This document shows positions 51,574 to 63,519 of a stretch of 64,000 nucleotides of DNA, one piece after another. The first letter of the stretch is position 1. Each line of letters begins with the position of its first letter. The notes beneath the pieces were generated by a model. It was not told where the DNA came from and did not search any database. It worked only from the letters and a program-made list of their open reading frames with translations. The translations under genes were made by a program, and so were the position numbers. The DNA comes from Epiperipatus broadwayi (lineage: Eukaryota; Onychophora; Udeonychophora; Euonychophora; Peripatidae): positions 1,403,296 through 1,467,295 of the forward strand of contig JAQFVV010000233.1 of NCBI GenBank assembly GCA_028023455.1, written 5' to 3'.

Positions 51574-54392
51574 TATGTGGCTGATGTAATCTAGCTACCT
51601 AAATTCTCGAGCAAGTATTTTGTGAGCATGCCTTCGGGATTTATATCTTTGCAATGCAAGAATCTAAAGTAGAATTAATAATAGTAACGGCGGACACATA
51701 TTTATTTAATTAAAGAAGATATTTACGAATTACTATGGACAGACATTTATTTGAGAGTGAATTATGTCACTAATGCAGAGATGGAGTTTTATTGAATAAT
51801 AGAATTAAAAAGAGGAAAACATACATCTAGAAAGGTGATATGAGGATGGCAGTATATTGAGACTGCGAAGTTGTGAATGAGTTTATAACAATGGGCTGGT
51901 GTTTTCCATAGGCCCAAAGAGATAAGGTGTCACATAGGCATAACTAGGGGCAAGTGGTTCATGCCACGATTACTTACTGGCTGCATGACAGTCATCAAGT
52001 CCTACAGGAACATTTATTTGTCCGCTTGTGTAGGATGGCTGGGATTAATTTCAATCCTATAGAATCCGGAATATCCAAAGCTTATAATAGGTCACTGCAT
52101 CTCCAAAACATAACACATGTTTAATCTACAGACTATTTTGTTAAGATTTAAGTATATTTCATAACTTGGCCCTACATCATTAACATTTAATAAAGAATGT
52201 TTTTGACTTTCAAAGAAATGCTATTTACGAAATTATTACTTAAAACCTAATAAAATATAAAACAATAGGTAAGCTGGGTGAGTATTAATAACTAATATGT
52301 CAGCCATTTGCTAAGTAGTAGACCCCTGCATTACAATCAATGAAGTATTGAATGCATGTCAATTTATATGAAAATATTAAGTAATTTATAGAAGTAAATA
52401 TTAATGAGGATTTGCAGGACACGCATCCACTATTTTAAGCAATTATGTATTTGCATTTAGAAAATTATGGAGATTTCCGAGCTGACCTGCCAACAGAAGT
52501 ATATAATGAAATATATTAATAGGTTGATAGATAAGATGGCAACTGTTTTGATTAAAAATCTATATTTAAATTTGGCGAGGTCTGATTGGAAATCTTGTGA
52601 GCATGCTATAAGTAGATAATAAAAATGTAAAATTTAAAAATATGTACCCAAGAAAAGATAGAATTAGGCAAGCTAGATTATTAAAGAAATTTATGTAATA
52701 AATTAATAATTAAATTCATAGTTTTACAAATTAGTTTTACAAGTTATATAGAGAATGAGTGAGCTATAGCATGATTATAAATTAGAGTACTATAGGCTTT
52801 TGGGTACAGGTACCTATTTTATGAGAAGTTTTTAGATTCAGTATTCAGTAGCAAATTGTTCATGATTTCAGAAGTAGCAGTTCTTTCCAGCATTTAGATT
52901 ATTCATTGATTTTAACAGCAGCAGCAGCTTTCTAGTTGTTTGGGCAGCAGAGCTTCTTGGTTGATTTTGTGGAGGGCATATGTGAAGGTTCATGGCATAT
53001 GATAGACCATCTCTGGAAGGAGAATAGTCTGGGCACTTTGTACTCGATCATACTGTGGTAGGTAAATTCATTTATGACTTTTGGAGACTCTCAACTGATC
53101 GAGAGCACAGCTAAAGTTTAACTGAAAGTTCTTAGAAAGTTCAAAATGTCCTGCTTTCTTGATCTTATCTTTTCACTTGTGTTATATTTTATTTTTGGAT
53201 CCACCCATTTGCTCCAAGGATAATCAATATATTCTTGTAAGTTTAATTTATATAGAAAGCTGCATTTCTATTGTTCAAGTTTATTTTACATTTACATTTT
53301 GTAATTAAAGATTTTAGGGAATTTTTCTTTTTAATTAATCTATTATCTCTCACCAACTGTTACTTTTAAAATTTCAAAGACAAAAGAGAATATACAATTC
53401 TTTTTACTTTTACTTAAATTATAATCAGATTTCTAAAATTATTATTGAATAAGAAATTTAAACACAGCAATAACGAACTTTATAATTTAAAATAAATTGT
53501 TAAAATTATATATTTTTAAATAACTAAAAGAGAAATACAAATTACATCATTTATTTTTATTTATTGCTTTAAATTTTGTCATCACAATGTGTGTGTGTTT
53601 ACAGTGGATTTTACATATATTTATACATTTTTAATATTGCTACACACATAATTCGATACCAAAAAAGTTTAAATTTGGATAGGATAGAGTGGTGGGTGAG
53701 AGATGTTAGAACAAGGTGAAACTTACAATTCGAATGCGAATCTTACTGGTTCATCATCTTAACTATCCTCAATAGTAGAGCTCATAAGCCACTACAATTG
53801 CAACTTGAAAAGGCCAATTAAGGAACCCACTACTGATTTCCAAAGAGCTTATATTTTAATCCAAGTTATAAGCTAGAAAATAACAAATCATGCATGGCTA
53901 GGAAGTGAGAAACATCATGGGGATTGAAATTGCTCATCATGCAAACATAATTTCAGATATGATTATCATTTCAAATTAACATCATGATGACCACAATAGT
54001 AAAAAGATCTACAACACACTATAATTAGGCAAAGGAATTCTCTCAGTATGGGAAAAATAGTTCTAAAAGAGTCTTGAGTCACCAATATAAAGATCCAGAT
54101 AGTGACCGAAGATTATCCAATGAACTACCATCCAATTCATACAAACAAAGCAAAGATACTCTGATGTTTCACAATGTAAACTACAAGTCTTTGAACCATG
54201 GCTAGACTATACTGGAATAATATCTCAAGCTATATTTTTATAATTTTTGTATTATTTTTATTTCACTTATCCAATTGGTTTCTTTCTTTTAAAACAGAGA
54301 ATCAATCCATCCAACCATCAGTTATTCTAGAGGGAAGCAGAGCCATCAATTCCATTTTTTTTAATTTTTAATTTAATAATAAAATTTAGGTG
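51574..54392. other. Stretch without recognised genes
   Basis: The segments 51830-52110 and 52850-53170 are less AT-rich and could be remains of transposable elements, but I see no domain, TATA-PBS pair or repeat partner. A weakly tRNA-like sequence near 53690-53755 is not convincing. Confidence 0.4.
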
Positions 54393-54472
54393 CAGTTTCC
54401 TGAACTTGCTTACCAATTGATATATTAGTCTACAGTTTCCTGAACTTGCTTACCAATTGATACATTAGTCTA
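54393..54472 (+). repeat. 40-bp tandem duplication
   Basis: Two 40-base units starting CAGTTTCCTGAACTTGCTTA (54393 and 54433), differing by about one base. Confidence 0.92.
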
Positions 54473-55099
54473 CTGACTTGAAAGGTGATATATTATTCTT
54501 ATCCAATATTAATCACTTACACTTTGACATTTACAATATTTCTTATGTTCAAAGTTTGTATTCAATTAACTTAATTATTAATTATTTGTTTTCCGAATGA
54601 ATGAATAAACTGTTGGATAATTGGTCTATTCTATCATAGAATTATATAACATTAGAATAGGAGGGGATTCAGAATATAAGAGCAACCTTCAACAAATTAT
54701 AAAATATGGATAGATGGATCAGAAATTAATGAGCAACTGATATTAGAAATTTTAGTTAGCAGAGTATTTGTTAAAATATAGGTTTCTTTTTTTTATATTG
54801 TATTTATGTAAAGTTGAAATTATTAAATCAGAATGGGGTGAAAAATAGTTAATGAACACAAATGAAGGATGATTATGCCTACACAATTATTAAATTAACC
54901 GAAACATGTTATTTTTGTTATAAAGCAATCATAAATGGAAATCATCATCAAAATTAATTTGTTAAATATTAAATGTCTGTTGTTTGATTTTTTTTATTTT
55001 CCAATTAATCACACTATATGCATATTCAATACATATATGAGATATGGAATAAATATATCTTGAAATAGAGAATGTGTACATTCTTCCTCAGTTTGAACT
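54473..55099. other. AT-rich stretch, no gene seen
   Basis: No motif or repeat that I can name between the 40-bp duplication and the hAT MITE. Confidence 0.5.
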
Positions 55100-55107
55100 C
55101 TGTAGCA

Positions 55108-55409
55108 CAGGGGTAGTCAACCTTTTTATACCTATCACCCATTTTTGTATTTCTGTTAGTAGTAAAATTTTCTAACCACCCACTGGTTCCACAGTAATGA
55201 TGATTTATAAAGTAGAGTAGTTATTTTACTTTATAAAATTTATAAAGCAGAGTTACAGCAAGCTAAAGCACATAAATCTTTATGAAATTTTTTAAAAAAG
55301 TTATAAAAAGTCAATTAAATTAAAAAAAAAAAGAAAGTTCTTCAGACTACTCACCATGAAGGCTGAAACACACACTAGTGGGTGGTAGGGACCAGGTTGA
55401 CCACCACTG
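55108..55409. mobile_element. hAT-type MITE, complete, 302 bp
   Basis: Terminal inverted repeats CAGGGGTAGTCAACCT (left) and CAGTGGTGGTCAACCT (right, on the minus strand) bound the element. A perfect 8-bp target-site duplication CTGTAGCA flanks it (55100-55107 and 55410-55417). TIRs starting CAG and 8-bp duplications are typical of hAT transposons. Subterminal CACCCACTGG and CTAGTGGGTGG are also inverted. It encodes no transposase and would need one supplied in trans. Good preservation of ends and duplication suggests fairly recent movement. Confidence 0.92.
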
Positions 55410-55417
55410 CTGTAGCA

Positions 55418-56399
55418 TAATAAGGATCAAGAAGAGGTGAAGTAAAGGTAGTTATATGTGAGAATTCCATCCCACTCAATCAGTAATTATCATATAACCA
55501 CTTCATAAAACCCAGGTAAATCATTAGAGAACTGATCTGTTATCAGGTTTAATATCAAACATTGAAGACCAAATTGGTGACTGCAGTTAGATAACCTCTC
55601 CTAGAGGAAAAGATCATCCTGTTGCATATGCTGCCAAAATCTGTGAGGCTCTTAAGAACAAGGCAGCGTACATTCCATCCTTTTACTATATATATTGTAA
55701 TGTTTTGCCCATCTGACTATGTCTCTGTTACACATATTAAATGCACGAGTTGATCAAGTTATGCAAAAAGAAGAAAGTTGTATTTCTATTTCTAAAAACA
55801 TAACTATATTTCCTGATCAACTCTATTTAGTAATTGTTACAATTTACGTTATTGACGAAATCGGTTTTTAATTTATTTGAAAGGTGCCAGGATTTTGTAA
55901 GAATCCACTGACATCATCACATAACATCTCTCAAATTAAAAAGAAAAAAATGCTTTTAAAAGACGGTATTAGATTTTACCGTAACTAAAATTATTTTCTA
56001 AATATTATTATTCCTGGAGCTTATTCAAAACATATTGGCAAAGGTAAATTATATTTTTAAACATCACTAAACTAATATTAATAAATTTAATAATAATTAA
56101 TAACTATTATTAATAATGTACAAATGAAAAGTTGATATTAGAAATTTTTTTTTATTCTAACAAATTAAAATATTTAACATTAAATTGTTAATTAAATAAA
56201 CTGGAGAGAACACACACTAATTCAGGTATGAATACATTAATAAAAAAAACAACAATTTCACAATTAAAAAGTTCTTGGGTAAATAAGAATCTCTTGATCA
56301 ATAAAATTAAAGTCCATATTGGGGTCCTATTATACATATATTTTTAAGATGGTTTGTCAACAATTTAGTCACAATCAGGAATAATAATGAGTCATAGCT
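55418..56399. other. AT-rich stretch with a possible RNase H scrap
   Basis: At 55590-55690 the plus strand reads SPRGKDHPVAYAAKICEALK, reminiscent of the HPVAYASR segment of Gypsy RNase H; it is isolated, with stops on both sides. Otherwise no features are visible. Confidence 0.35.
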
Positions 56400-56720
56400 T
56401 ACCGGTAAGTTTAGCGAGAAGGTTGTAGATTACTATGCATAGTTTTTTGGGTTAGAATGAGCTCGGCCATTGGTTATAAGTTGATCTTGTGGTCTATTCT
56501 CCTAGTCGGTCACAAAGGCTTTTCTGGTGTCCATCTTCAGGCACGATGTCCGCAGAAGCTCCGGTTCACTCCAACATGCAGAATTATTTCAGTGTAGGGT
56601 GATCCTGGATATATTCTTGTAATCCAGGACCAACTGTAGAGAAACAGATGAAACAAGACACTGATCAAACTGGCATCTCTCTTTTTATACTAGAGGCCCA
56701 GTTTTCAGATTTCTGCACAT
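56400..56720 (-). promoter_or_regulatory. TATA-led promoter-like segment, possible LTR or first exon
   Basis: On the minus strand TATAAAAAG (56700-56692) is followed by about 290 bases that are richer in G and C than their neighbours, ending at a CCGGTAAGC (near 56400) that fits a 5' splice site. Open frames inside are short. This could be the promoter part of an unrecognised LTR or a non-coding first exon. No partner repeat was found in the window. Confidence 0.35.
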
Positions 56721-57058
56721 ATCTTTTGTTTGTCAAAATATACATTGATAATCTTATAATACTTTATAAAATTTATATTACAAAGTTTTCTTTTTTATCA
56801 AATCTTTCAGCCATTTTTAATTAGCTAAAATATTTTTCTTTTAGCTTATCTAGATTAGTGATTTGTGTGTCTTTTGTTCTCTCCAATTTTTATTTTTATT
56901 TTTAATTACGTAAAAAAATATGAAAGACAGTTTTAACTTTCACTGTACATATTTAAGAAAAGAAATTATACTAATAAAAAAAATCTAAGTTTACTCTCTT
57001 TTTTTTTAGCTTTTACCAAATGCCAATATATTTCTACCATATATAAATAAATGGTACA

Positions 57059-57168
57059 ATATATATATATATATTATTCGATATCTATTTTTTCAAAGCA
57101 ATATTCACAATTATATAATTAAATATTTGTAATACAGTAATTAAATAATTAAAAATTTTATCCACAGG
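57059..57168 (-). repeat. Penelope terminal repeat, 3' copy
   Basis: Direct repeat of 59575-59692, ending in AATTAAAAATTTTATCCAC in both copies. Confidence 0.85.
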
Positions 57169-57312
57169 AGCACTATCGATTATCCTAGTAATCTTTGTCA
57201 ACTAAAACTTTGAAAGGCTAACCTTCCCACAATTCTGTGATCTTAATGTTTGCTACCTGCCTGTTAATGAAGTCATGTTTATATTTGTATATTAGCATAG
57301 CTTTTATTATTT
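57169..57312 (-). other. Penelope 3' untranslated segment
   Basis: Between the endonuclease frame and the terminal repeat. It contains the AAGGTTAGCCTTTCAAAG block, a small palindrome that is also kept in the truncated sibling at 34.2 kb. Confidence 0.6.
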
Positions 57313-58491
57313 TTATTTTATTGTTATTTTTTTTTCAATTTGCAATATTTTTACATTATTAAAATTATAGTCAAAACCATAAATACATGACTTATTATGG
57401 TCATTAAAAACAGATGCTGAAATATTATTATCTACTATACAATTTTGTTTTGATTTCTGAACCTGTTTTAATAATAGCAAATGCTCTTTAGTTTTGTTTT
57501 TCAATGTACATCTTAATTCACCTATAAATCCACTGCCACACCTACACATCCATTTATAAATGACACAATTTTTATTTATAAATGAGGTTTTATCTTTGGA
57601 GTTATTTATTAATTTGTTTAATGTAGGAGGTGTGTGAAATGCAATATCACATATATCTTTATAAATTTTCCTTATAAAATTTACTTGATCATTTGAAAAA
57701 ATATATGGTATTAATATTCATATTTTTTTATTAGCAGGAGAATCAATATTATTAAAATGTTTATGCTTATATTTTGTATTAAAATCTCTAATAACATTAT
57801 ATATATGATTATAATTGGAGCCAACATTTAACAATTCATTCAAATATATTTCAATATTTTTGCCTTTATCCGATGAATATTTGCAAAGACTATTATTTCT
57901 AAATAAGGACTTCAAACCTGCTATTTTGTGTGACATTGACACTTTTGATTTATATAGAATATAACCTCTGTTTCCTATTGGTTTAATGATTATACAGGAA
58001 TCCAGAATCCATTGATTTTTAGTTATTTTAAGATCAAGAAACTGAACACACATTAAATTTTTATCTGCTTTTATCCATTTTAGGTCTTTTAAACCATTTA
58101 ATTCTTTAAACAACTCATTACTTGTATTTGGTTTGCCACATACAAAAACATCATCAACATACGGATAATATACCATAATATTCTTTTGATATTCCTTTTT
58201 CAAAATACTTTTTTCATATGTAGAAATTACAAAATTACATATTTGAGCAACAGTAGGTAAACCCATTGGCCAGCCATTGCACATTTTATAAAAATCATTT
58301 CTAAAAATTACATAAACATTTTTATCAATAAAGCTTAATGTTTCAGTTATAAATTTTATTATTTTCACATTAACATTTTTTAAGCTTAATGCATTAGAAA
58401 TAATTTCAACTGATGCTAATCGATCAATTAATCCATACATTTTACTTACATTTAGAGTACATATTATGTCATTAACATCAATCTTAACACT
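57313..58491 (-). pseudogene. Penelope RT plus GIY-YIG endonuclease, one internal stop
   Basis: One phase stays open from 58491 to 57313 apart from a single TGA at 57718-57720. The first part is reverse transcriptase: KIDVNDIICTLN in the motif A position, GWPMGLPTVAQICNF (motif B) and YVDD at about 58161-58150. The part after the stop carries the GIY-YIG module of Penelope elements: CVIYKWMCRCGSGFIGELRC, then KTKEH. The YIG tyrosine is Phe here (FIG), and GIY reads VIY. These domains support target-primed insertion in intact relatives. The stop and substitutions suggest an inactive copy. The two parts would otherwise be read as 240- and 78-residue frames. Confidence 0.88.
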
Positions 58492-58556
58492 TCAGATTAT
58501 ATTTACCAAAGCCAAGAATTTCTTGTAGCTTTTTTCAATTAAACATGTTTCATAAT

Positions 58557-58567
58557 CCCCCCCCCCC
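58557..58567. repeat. Poly-C run of 11 at a phase break
   Basis: Eleven C residues (G on the coding strand) between the N-terminal and RT frames of the Penelope element, which are in different phases. Slippage here is a simple explanation for the break. Confidence 0.7.
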
Positions 58568-58678
58568 AAATCAACCATTTATCATAATGTTTTATTTTCT
58601 TTTGCAGTTTTATATTTGAAAAAATCTTAGGACATATTGCAACAGAAAGGAAAATTTTATAATATGTACTATTATCAA

Positions 58679-59113
58679 TCACATTATTTTTGGCTTTTTA
58701 AAAATGTTATTAATAAATTGAATATGTAAATTTTCTATATTTATTTTATCAACTTTCATAAAGTTAAGATTCTTCATTTGAGTAATAACTTTGTCTTCAT
58801 AACCAGATTTTAGTAATAAATACATTCTAAGACCGTTATCTTTTTTTATACAAATTAAATTATTCTCAGATGTAAATTTTTTAAATTTAGATATTTGTAT
58901 GTTCCAAACATAATCCATTTTATAGTTAAACTTTTTTTCCTTTACTTTTTTTACTAAATCTTTACAAACTTTTAAATCAGATTTAATTATGCTTAAAGAA
59001 TTTTCAACTGAATATTTCAATTCTAGATCACTGTCTTTCCACTGACTAGCATCATATTTTGCACCAAGATTTAATATATGTTTTTGTTGAAAATCAAGAT
59101 CCACGTTCAACAA
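58679..59113 (-). pseudogene. Penelope N-terminal frame
   Basis: A 144-residue minus-strand frame, lysine-rich (LDFQQKHILNLGAKYDASQW, then SIIKSDLKVCKDLVKKVKEKK). The position before the RT and the LNLGxKY pattern fit the N-terminal region of Penelope proteins. It is out of phase with the RT frame. The ATG at 59113 may be the natural start, but the N-terminal limit is not certain. Confidence 0.7.
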
Positions 59114-59547
59114 ATGAACATAATTATTATCTTGAGACTGACTTTTAAAGCCCTTATAATATAAGAAGTTGATTTTTTTTATCGAATTTTATACACATTT
59201 TTTCATAATATCGATTAAATGACACCTCATAGTTACTTTTAAAATTAAATCAATCATCTCATTATTCAAGTCAACTAAATAATTTAAACTTTTTAAATAT
59301 TGCCTTTTATCAAATATTAAACATTTGCATGTGGAAAGTATACTTCATAATACAATAATTTTCATATAACATATCATATTCATAGACAACTTGCAGAACA
59401 TATTAACTTTTATTTGACAGCAATTCGGATATATTTTTAATCTTTTGCAATTATATAAAAACTGCAATCTATATTTTAAATTGATTATTTTGAGTTACCT
59501 TTCTCCATTCTTTGATAATCCACATTTCATTTTCATATTAAATTCCA

Positions 59548-59574
<27 letters not shown>
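59114..59574 (-). other. Penelope 5' region and (TA)n tract
   Basis: No coding motif. A (TA)n microsatellite at 59550-59590 overlaps the start of the terminal repeat; a shorter (TA) run sits at the same place in the 3' repeat (57059-57073). Confidence 0.6.
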
Positions 59575-59595
<21 letters not shown>

Positions 59596-59745
59596 TTTGA
59601 TGTCTGTATTTTTTCAAAGCAATATATGTCATTATATAATTCAATATTATTTGTAAATACAGTAATTAAATAATTAAAAATTTTATCCACTTAATTATTT
59701 AATTGCTGTATTTACAAATATTCAATTATATAATTATATATAATA
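59575..59745 (-). repeat. Penelope 5' terminal repeat with inverted extension
   Basis: 59575-59692 repeats 57059-57168 directly. The following bases (TTAATTATTTAATTGCTGTA, then TTTACAAATATTCAATTATA) are the reverse complement of the repeat's inner part, giving a long hairpin around TTTTATCCAC. Confidence 0.8.
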
Positions 59746-60379
59746 GTGATTTTAAATTGAAAACAATCAAAATATTTATGATGATCATACTGAAGGGCTT
59801 TAACAGTCTATAAGCCTATTGCTGGTAACGTTATCCAAGCAACAGTAATATTTCCTGCTCATCATCATTTATTAATATTTTAATTATATATATATATATA
59901 TGTCATTACATCCCTTTCAAATAAAAGTAAAAACAAATCTAAATAAAACCACCCTCAATTAGAAATATATATATAAAAGAATTTAATAAAATTTTATTTA
60001 AATTAACATCTATAATGCACAGATGGAAAACTAATTAAATAATTATTTAAAGTTACAAATCTAAAAACAAGATTGTTCTAATATAAAAGAATAAAAAAAA
60101 GTTGTTAATTGGTTAAAGTTAAAAGTTATTTTTAATTTTAGAATGGAAATGATTGTCTATATTGAAGTAATAGAAAACAGGCCCTTGGGCATAAAGTCAG
60201 ATAAAAGATCAATTAACAAATATTAGTGACAAAATTTAGAGTTCCCACTCTAAAGCAAGCTGGCCAATAATGATGGAAATAAACACATGGTCCACAGAGA
60301 AAAGACATCATCACCAATAAGAACAGCACCAAGACAGGTGAGATCAATCCTAGAATTTGATGATAAGAATTCAAAATGA

Positions 60380-60386
60380 TATAAAA
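60380..60386 (+). promoter_or_regulatory. TATA box in LTR-like repeat, copy 2
   Basis: TATAAAA followed by AGAA, at the same relative position as in copy 1. Confidence 0.5.
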
Positions 60387-60794
60387 AGAAAACTTTTAAG
60401 TGGTGATTTAGATTTGGATTGCTTTTATTGATTGTGTGTTATTAAAACATATTTTATACATGTATTGTGAATTTCCAAAATATAGTGGTCACACAATACA
60501 TTTTTTCCTGTATTTGCACCAGCTGAGGCAGCCTCCAGAGTAATGGTTTCCAGAAAGTGGCAAATGACAGACTTGGGTCCACCTAGAACAATAAGAAATG
60601 GAAATAACTTTGAATTGTACAACACATCATGGACCACCAAGATGGACTTCAAATAAACCTACAGCCACAGAAAGTAATAAGTTTAATCATCTAAAATTTT
60701 TTCAAATATATAAACCTAAAGAGTACCTAACCCATAAATTCTCTTATCTGATTAAGCAGAAATTTAAATTATTTGTTATATTTTCTTTTAATAT

Positions 60795-61076
60795 ATTTGC
60801 TGCTGCTACTGTTACTGCTACAGCTACTACTACTTCTGGTACTACTGCTACTACTGCTACTACTACTCCTACTACTACTACTACTACTACTACTGCTGCT
60901 GCTACTACTACTACTGCTGATGCTGCTGCTGCTACTACTACTACTACTACTACTACTACTGCTACTGCTACTACTGCTACTACTGCTGCTGCTGCTACTG
61001 CTACTGCTACTGCTACTAGTACTATTACTACTACAATTACTATTATTATTATTATTAATTATTATTATTATTATTT
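60795..61076. repeat. Compound CTG/CTA trinucleotide tract
   Basis: About 280 bp of mixed GCT, ACT and TAC-type trinucleotides ending in ATT repeats. It yields long Thr/Ala, Leu and Ser frames in different phases. Codon-pure homopolymer peptides on both strands show these are repeat by-products. Confidence 0.95.
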
Positions 61077-62175
61077 TCATTCTCATAATTTCTTTTAAAT
61101 TAATAATTTAAAATAGGTGTAAATGACTGCATAGATTCATAAGATTATATAGTTTAAGGCCTGTTAACTTTGGACTAATTGTTTTGTAGTTAAATCAGTG
61201 CTGATGGATAGATAAACAGATGTTTTGTGTCAATATAATCTGGGTAGACACATTGGATACTCATTCCCTTGTGGCATATTGGCATACAGGCCATAATACC
61301 CACCTGAACATATGGCCCAATACCATAGCCATCACATTGCCAATGGTCATAGGTGTCTTTGCTATGCCATTGATTTTCATATGCTCTCATTGGGACAGTA
61401 AGCTGGCAAAGACTGATTAAACCCTTTTATAGAGTATCTCATATGTATATTTATTTCAAATAATTTCATTTTTGTATCACCAATTGGGTAGTGGATAGTT
61501 CCTATCTGTTGATGAAATTTATTAATGTTCATGGGGAAGTTGTTCATTCCTCCACACCATGATTTTTTATTACTCTAATGATATCATACAACAGATGTGA
61601 ATTTCTTTTAGCATGATTGTGTTATGCTAATAATCTCATTTTGCATTGGTCACATCAGTATAGCAGTAAGTTAGCATTGGTTTAAACATGAAATTTAGCT
61701 TAAGATTAATAGAGATTGGGTCAGTTACATGCATATTCTATGTAGTGTATTTATTCTTAGTAAAATATTAAAATTGTATTAAATCTATTAAATTCTTCCA
61801 TCCTTGCATATAATTTAAATTAAATGTATTTAGTTGTTAGTTTAATTTTCAGAATTTTTCATTTTAATGTGTGCGTGTGTTATAATAAAATGTTTGTTTA
61901 ATTAAATTTTTGTCAGTAACTAATTTTATATATTTTATTAATAATATTTTAATTAAGAATTAGAAATTTTAAATATATAGTGTGATATTTGAAGCTTAGC
62001 TTCTCCCTGACCTAGTGACTAGGACTTTTGGTTCGATAAAAGTTGAACCTCACCCATATGTATCTGCTGCCTTTATAAATTTTCTAGGTTTGAATAACCT
62101 TGTGGTGCCCCTGTATGGCAGATAGGTTCGAGAGATTCCATTGACCATTATAATATATCTGTCATAAATATATTT

Positions 62176-63440
62176 CTCTAACTACCTATAAAGTAAATAT
62201 GATCCAAAAAACCTAAGATCTCTGGGCATTTTTAATTTGTTTGGGGTTGGTACAATTATTCCAGACCCATTACAGTGCTGCCTCATTACTTCTTTAAGGA
62301 ATGACCAGGATCACATGTTCAAACCTTCATTCATCATATGGAAATCTTATCACCACTGAACAGTAGCTAGAAATGCAAGAAACTCAATCGTGATATTGCA
62401 CAATTTAATTACTTTATTTATAATACCTTGTTGACATAAGGAAATGCAAGGATGAAAATTAAAACATAGGCTATAGTTTTTAACTCAACAATACTTTATT
62501 CCAATCAGTAACAATAATAAAAATGCATCAAATTTTTTTCTTTTTAAATACTGATCTCAGCAAAAATGTCTAAATACAAATAAAAAAATCATTGATAAAG
62601 CATTTAATGTGATGTAACTTAATACAATATAATGGTTTTTAATAATTTCCATTACATCCTGATTTCATTACATTATACTTGTGTACTCTTCCCCCACATG
62701 TCTGATGGATATTTCAATTACACTCATAAAACTAACAAACAAAAATAACATTCATGTCTTTTTTCTTTTTAAAAAAATTATGACTTATCTCAGGTTCCAG
62801 TTTTATTTTCATAGCCCCACTTGGGCCACTATTCAAAGTTGAAGATGCATGTTGGGCACCATTTAATCAGATCGTATCTTTTTTCTCTGTTATTTTTTGA
62901 TTATATTTATATAGATCCCAGCTACTAAAGGAATATTAAACTATTCACATTGTACAAATAAGAATAACAGTATAATGTTTGTAATATGATCAAATCACTC
63001 CTTCCTTTCTAATTTAATAAATAAATATTAGGAAAAATGTGATTATATTTGCTGGTAAATCTAACCCTCAGTCATATTATATGACATGATATAAAAGAGA
63101 AACTATACTTTGTGACAGCTTTCATTTATTTATTTCAGGTGCCAGTGTTCAGCAAATTGCTCCACTAAACACATCATCACAAAGTTAATTAATAAAGATG
63201 GAATTCTTCCCTCTTTTTTCTAATTACAGTATTTTTTTGTTATCGGATTTGCAGACACTTAGTATATTAATTACATGTATTAGCATTTATACAGGAAGGA
63301 ATCTAAATAATGAAGATTGCTGAATTTAAATTACCACATAGATTTAATAAACAAGTAAGTATATACTATAAATACAAAATTATTTATTAATACTAATCTA
63401 TTAAATACTATTAAACATTAACATATAGCTACATTACATA

Positions 63441-63442
<2 letters not shown>
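62176..63442. other. AT-rich stretch, weak LTR-junction similarity
   Basis: Minus-strand GGCAGCACTGTAATGGGTCTGG (about 62266-62287) resembles the primer-site region of the 27.7-35.8 kb Gypsy element, and 62385-62415 resembles 15365-15395. These suggest a partly present minus-strand LTR element, with the LTR to the right. No coding motif is visible. Confidence 0.4.
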
Positions 63443-63493
<51 letters not shown>

Positions 63494-63519
63494 GAATATA
63501 TATATATATATATATATAT
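63443..63519. repeat. (TA)n microsatellite, interrupted
   Basis: Two TA tracts separated by ATGAATA. Confidence 0.95.

Larger units (their letters stand above)
57059..59745 (-). mobile_element. Penelope-like element with GIY-YIG endonuclease
   Basis: The element reads on the minus strand: terminal repeat, N-terminal frame, RT, GIY-YIG endonuclease, terminal repeat. Direct terminal repeats of about 110 bp lie at 57059-57168 and 59575-59692. The outer (5') repeat is followed by an inverted partial copy (59693-59745), a structure known from Penelope elements. The reading frame is broken at least twice. A truncated sibling occurs at 34045-34335. Confidence 0.88.
59965..62175 (+). repeat. 2.1-kb LTR-like repeat, copy 2
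   Basis: Partner of 25540-27690 in the same orientation, about 34.4 kb away. TATA box at 60380, primer-binding-site-like TGGTGCCCCTGTATGGCA at 62103. A compound trinucleotide tract (60795-61076) occurs only in this copy. Both copies share sequence beyond the primer-site-like motif, so they may be two separate 5' ends rather than the two LTRs of one element. Confidence 0.65.

Noticed and set aside
53690-53755. tRNA-like sequence with an ATTCGAAT box
   Set aside because: The A box is poor, no stems form convincingly, and there is no poly-A or target-site duplication.
60598-61111. Thr/Ala-, Leu- and Ser-rich frames
   Set aside because: By-products of the compound trinucleotide repeat; three phases and both strands are open, which is not expected of a real gene.
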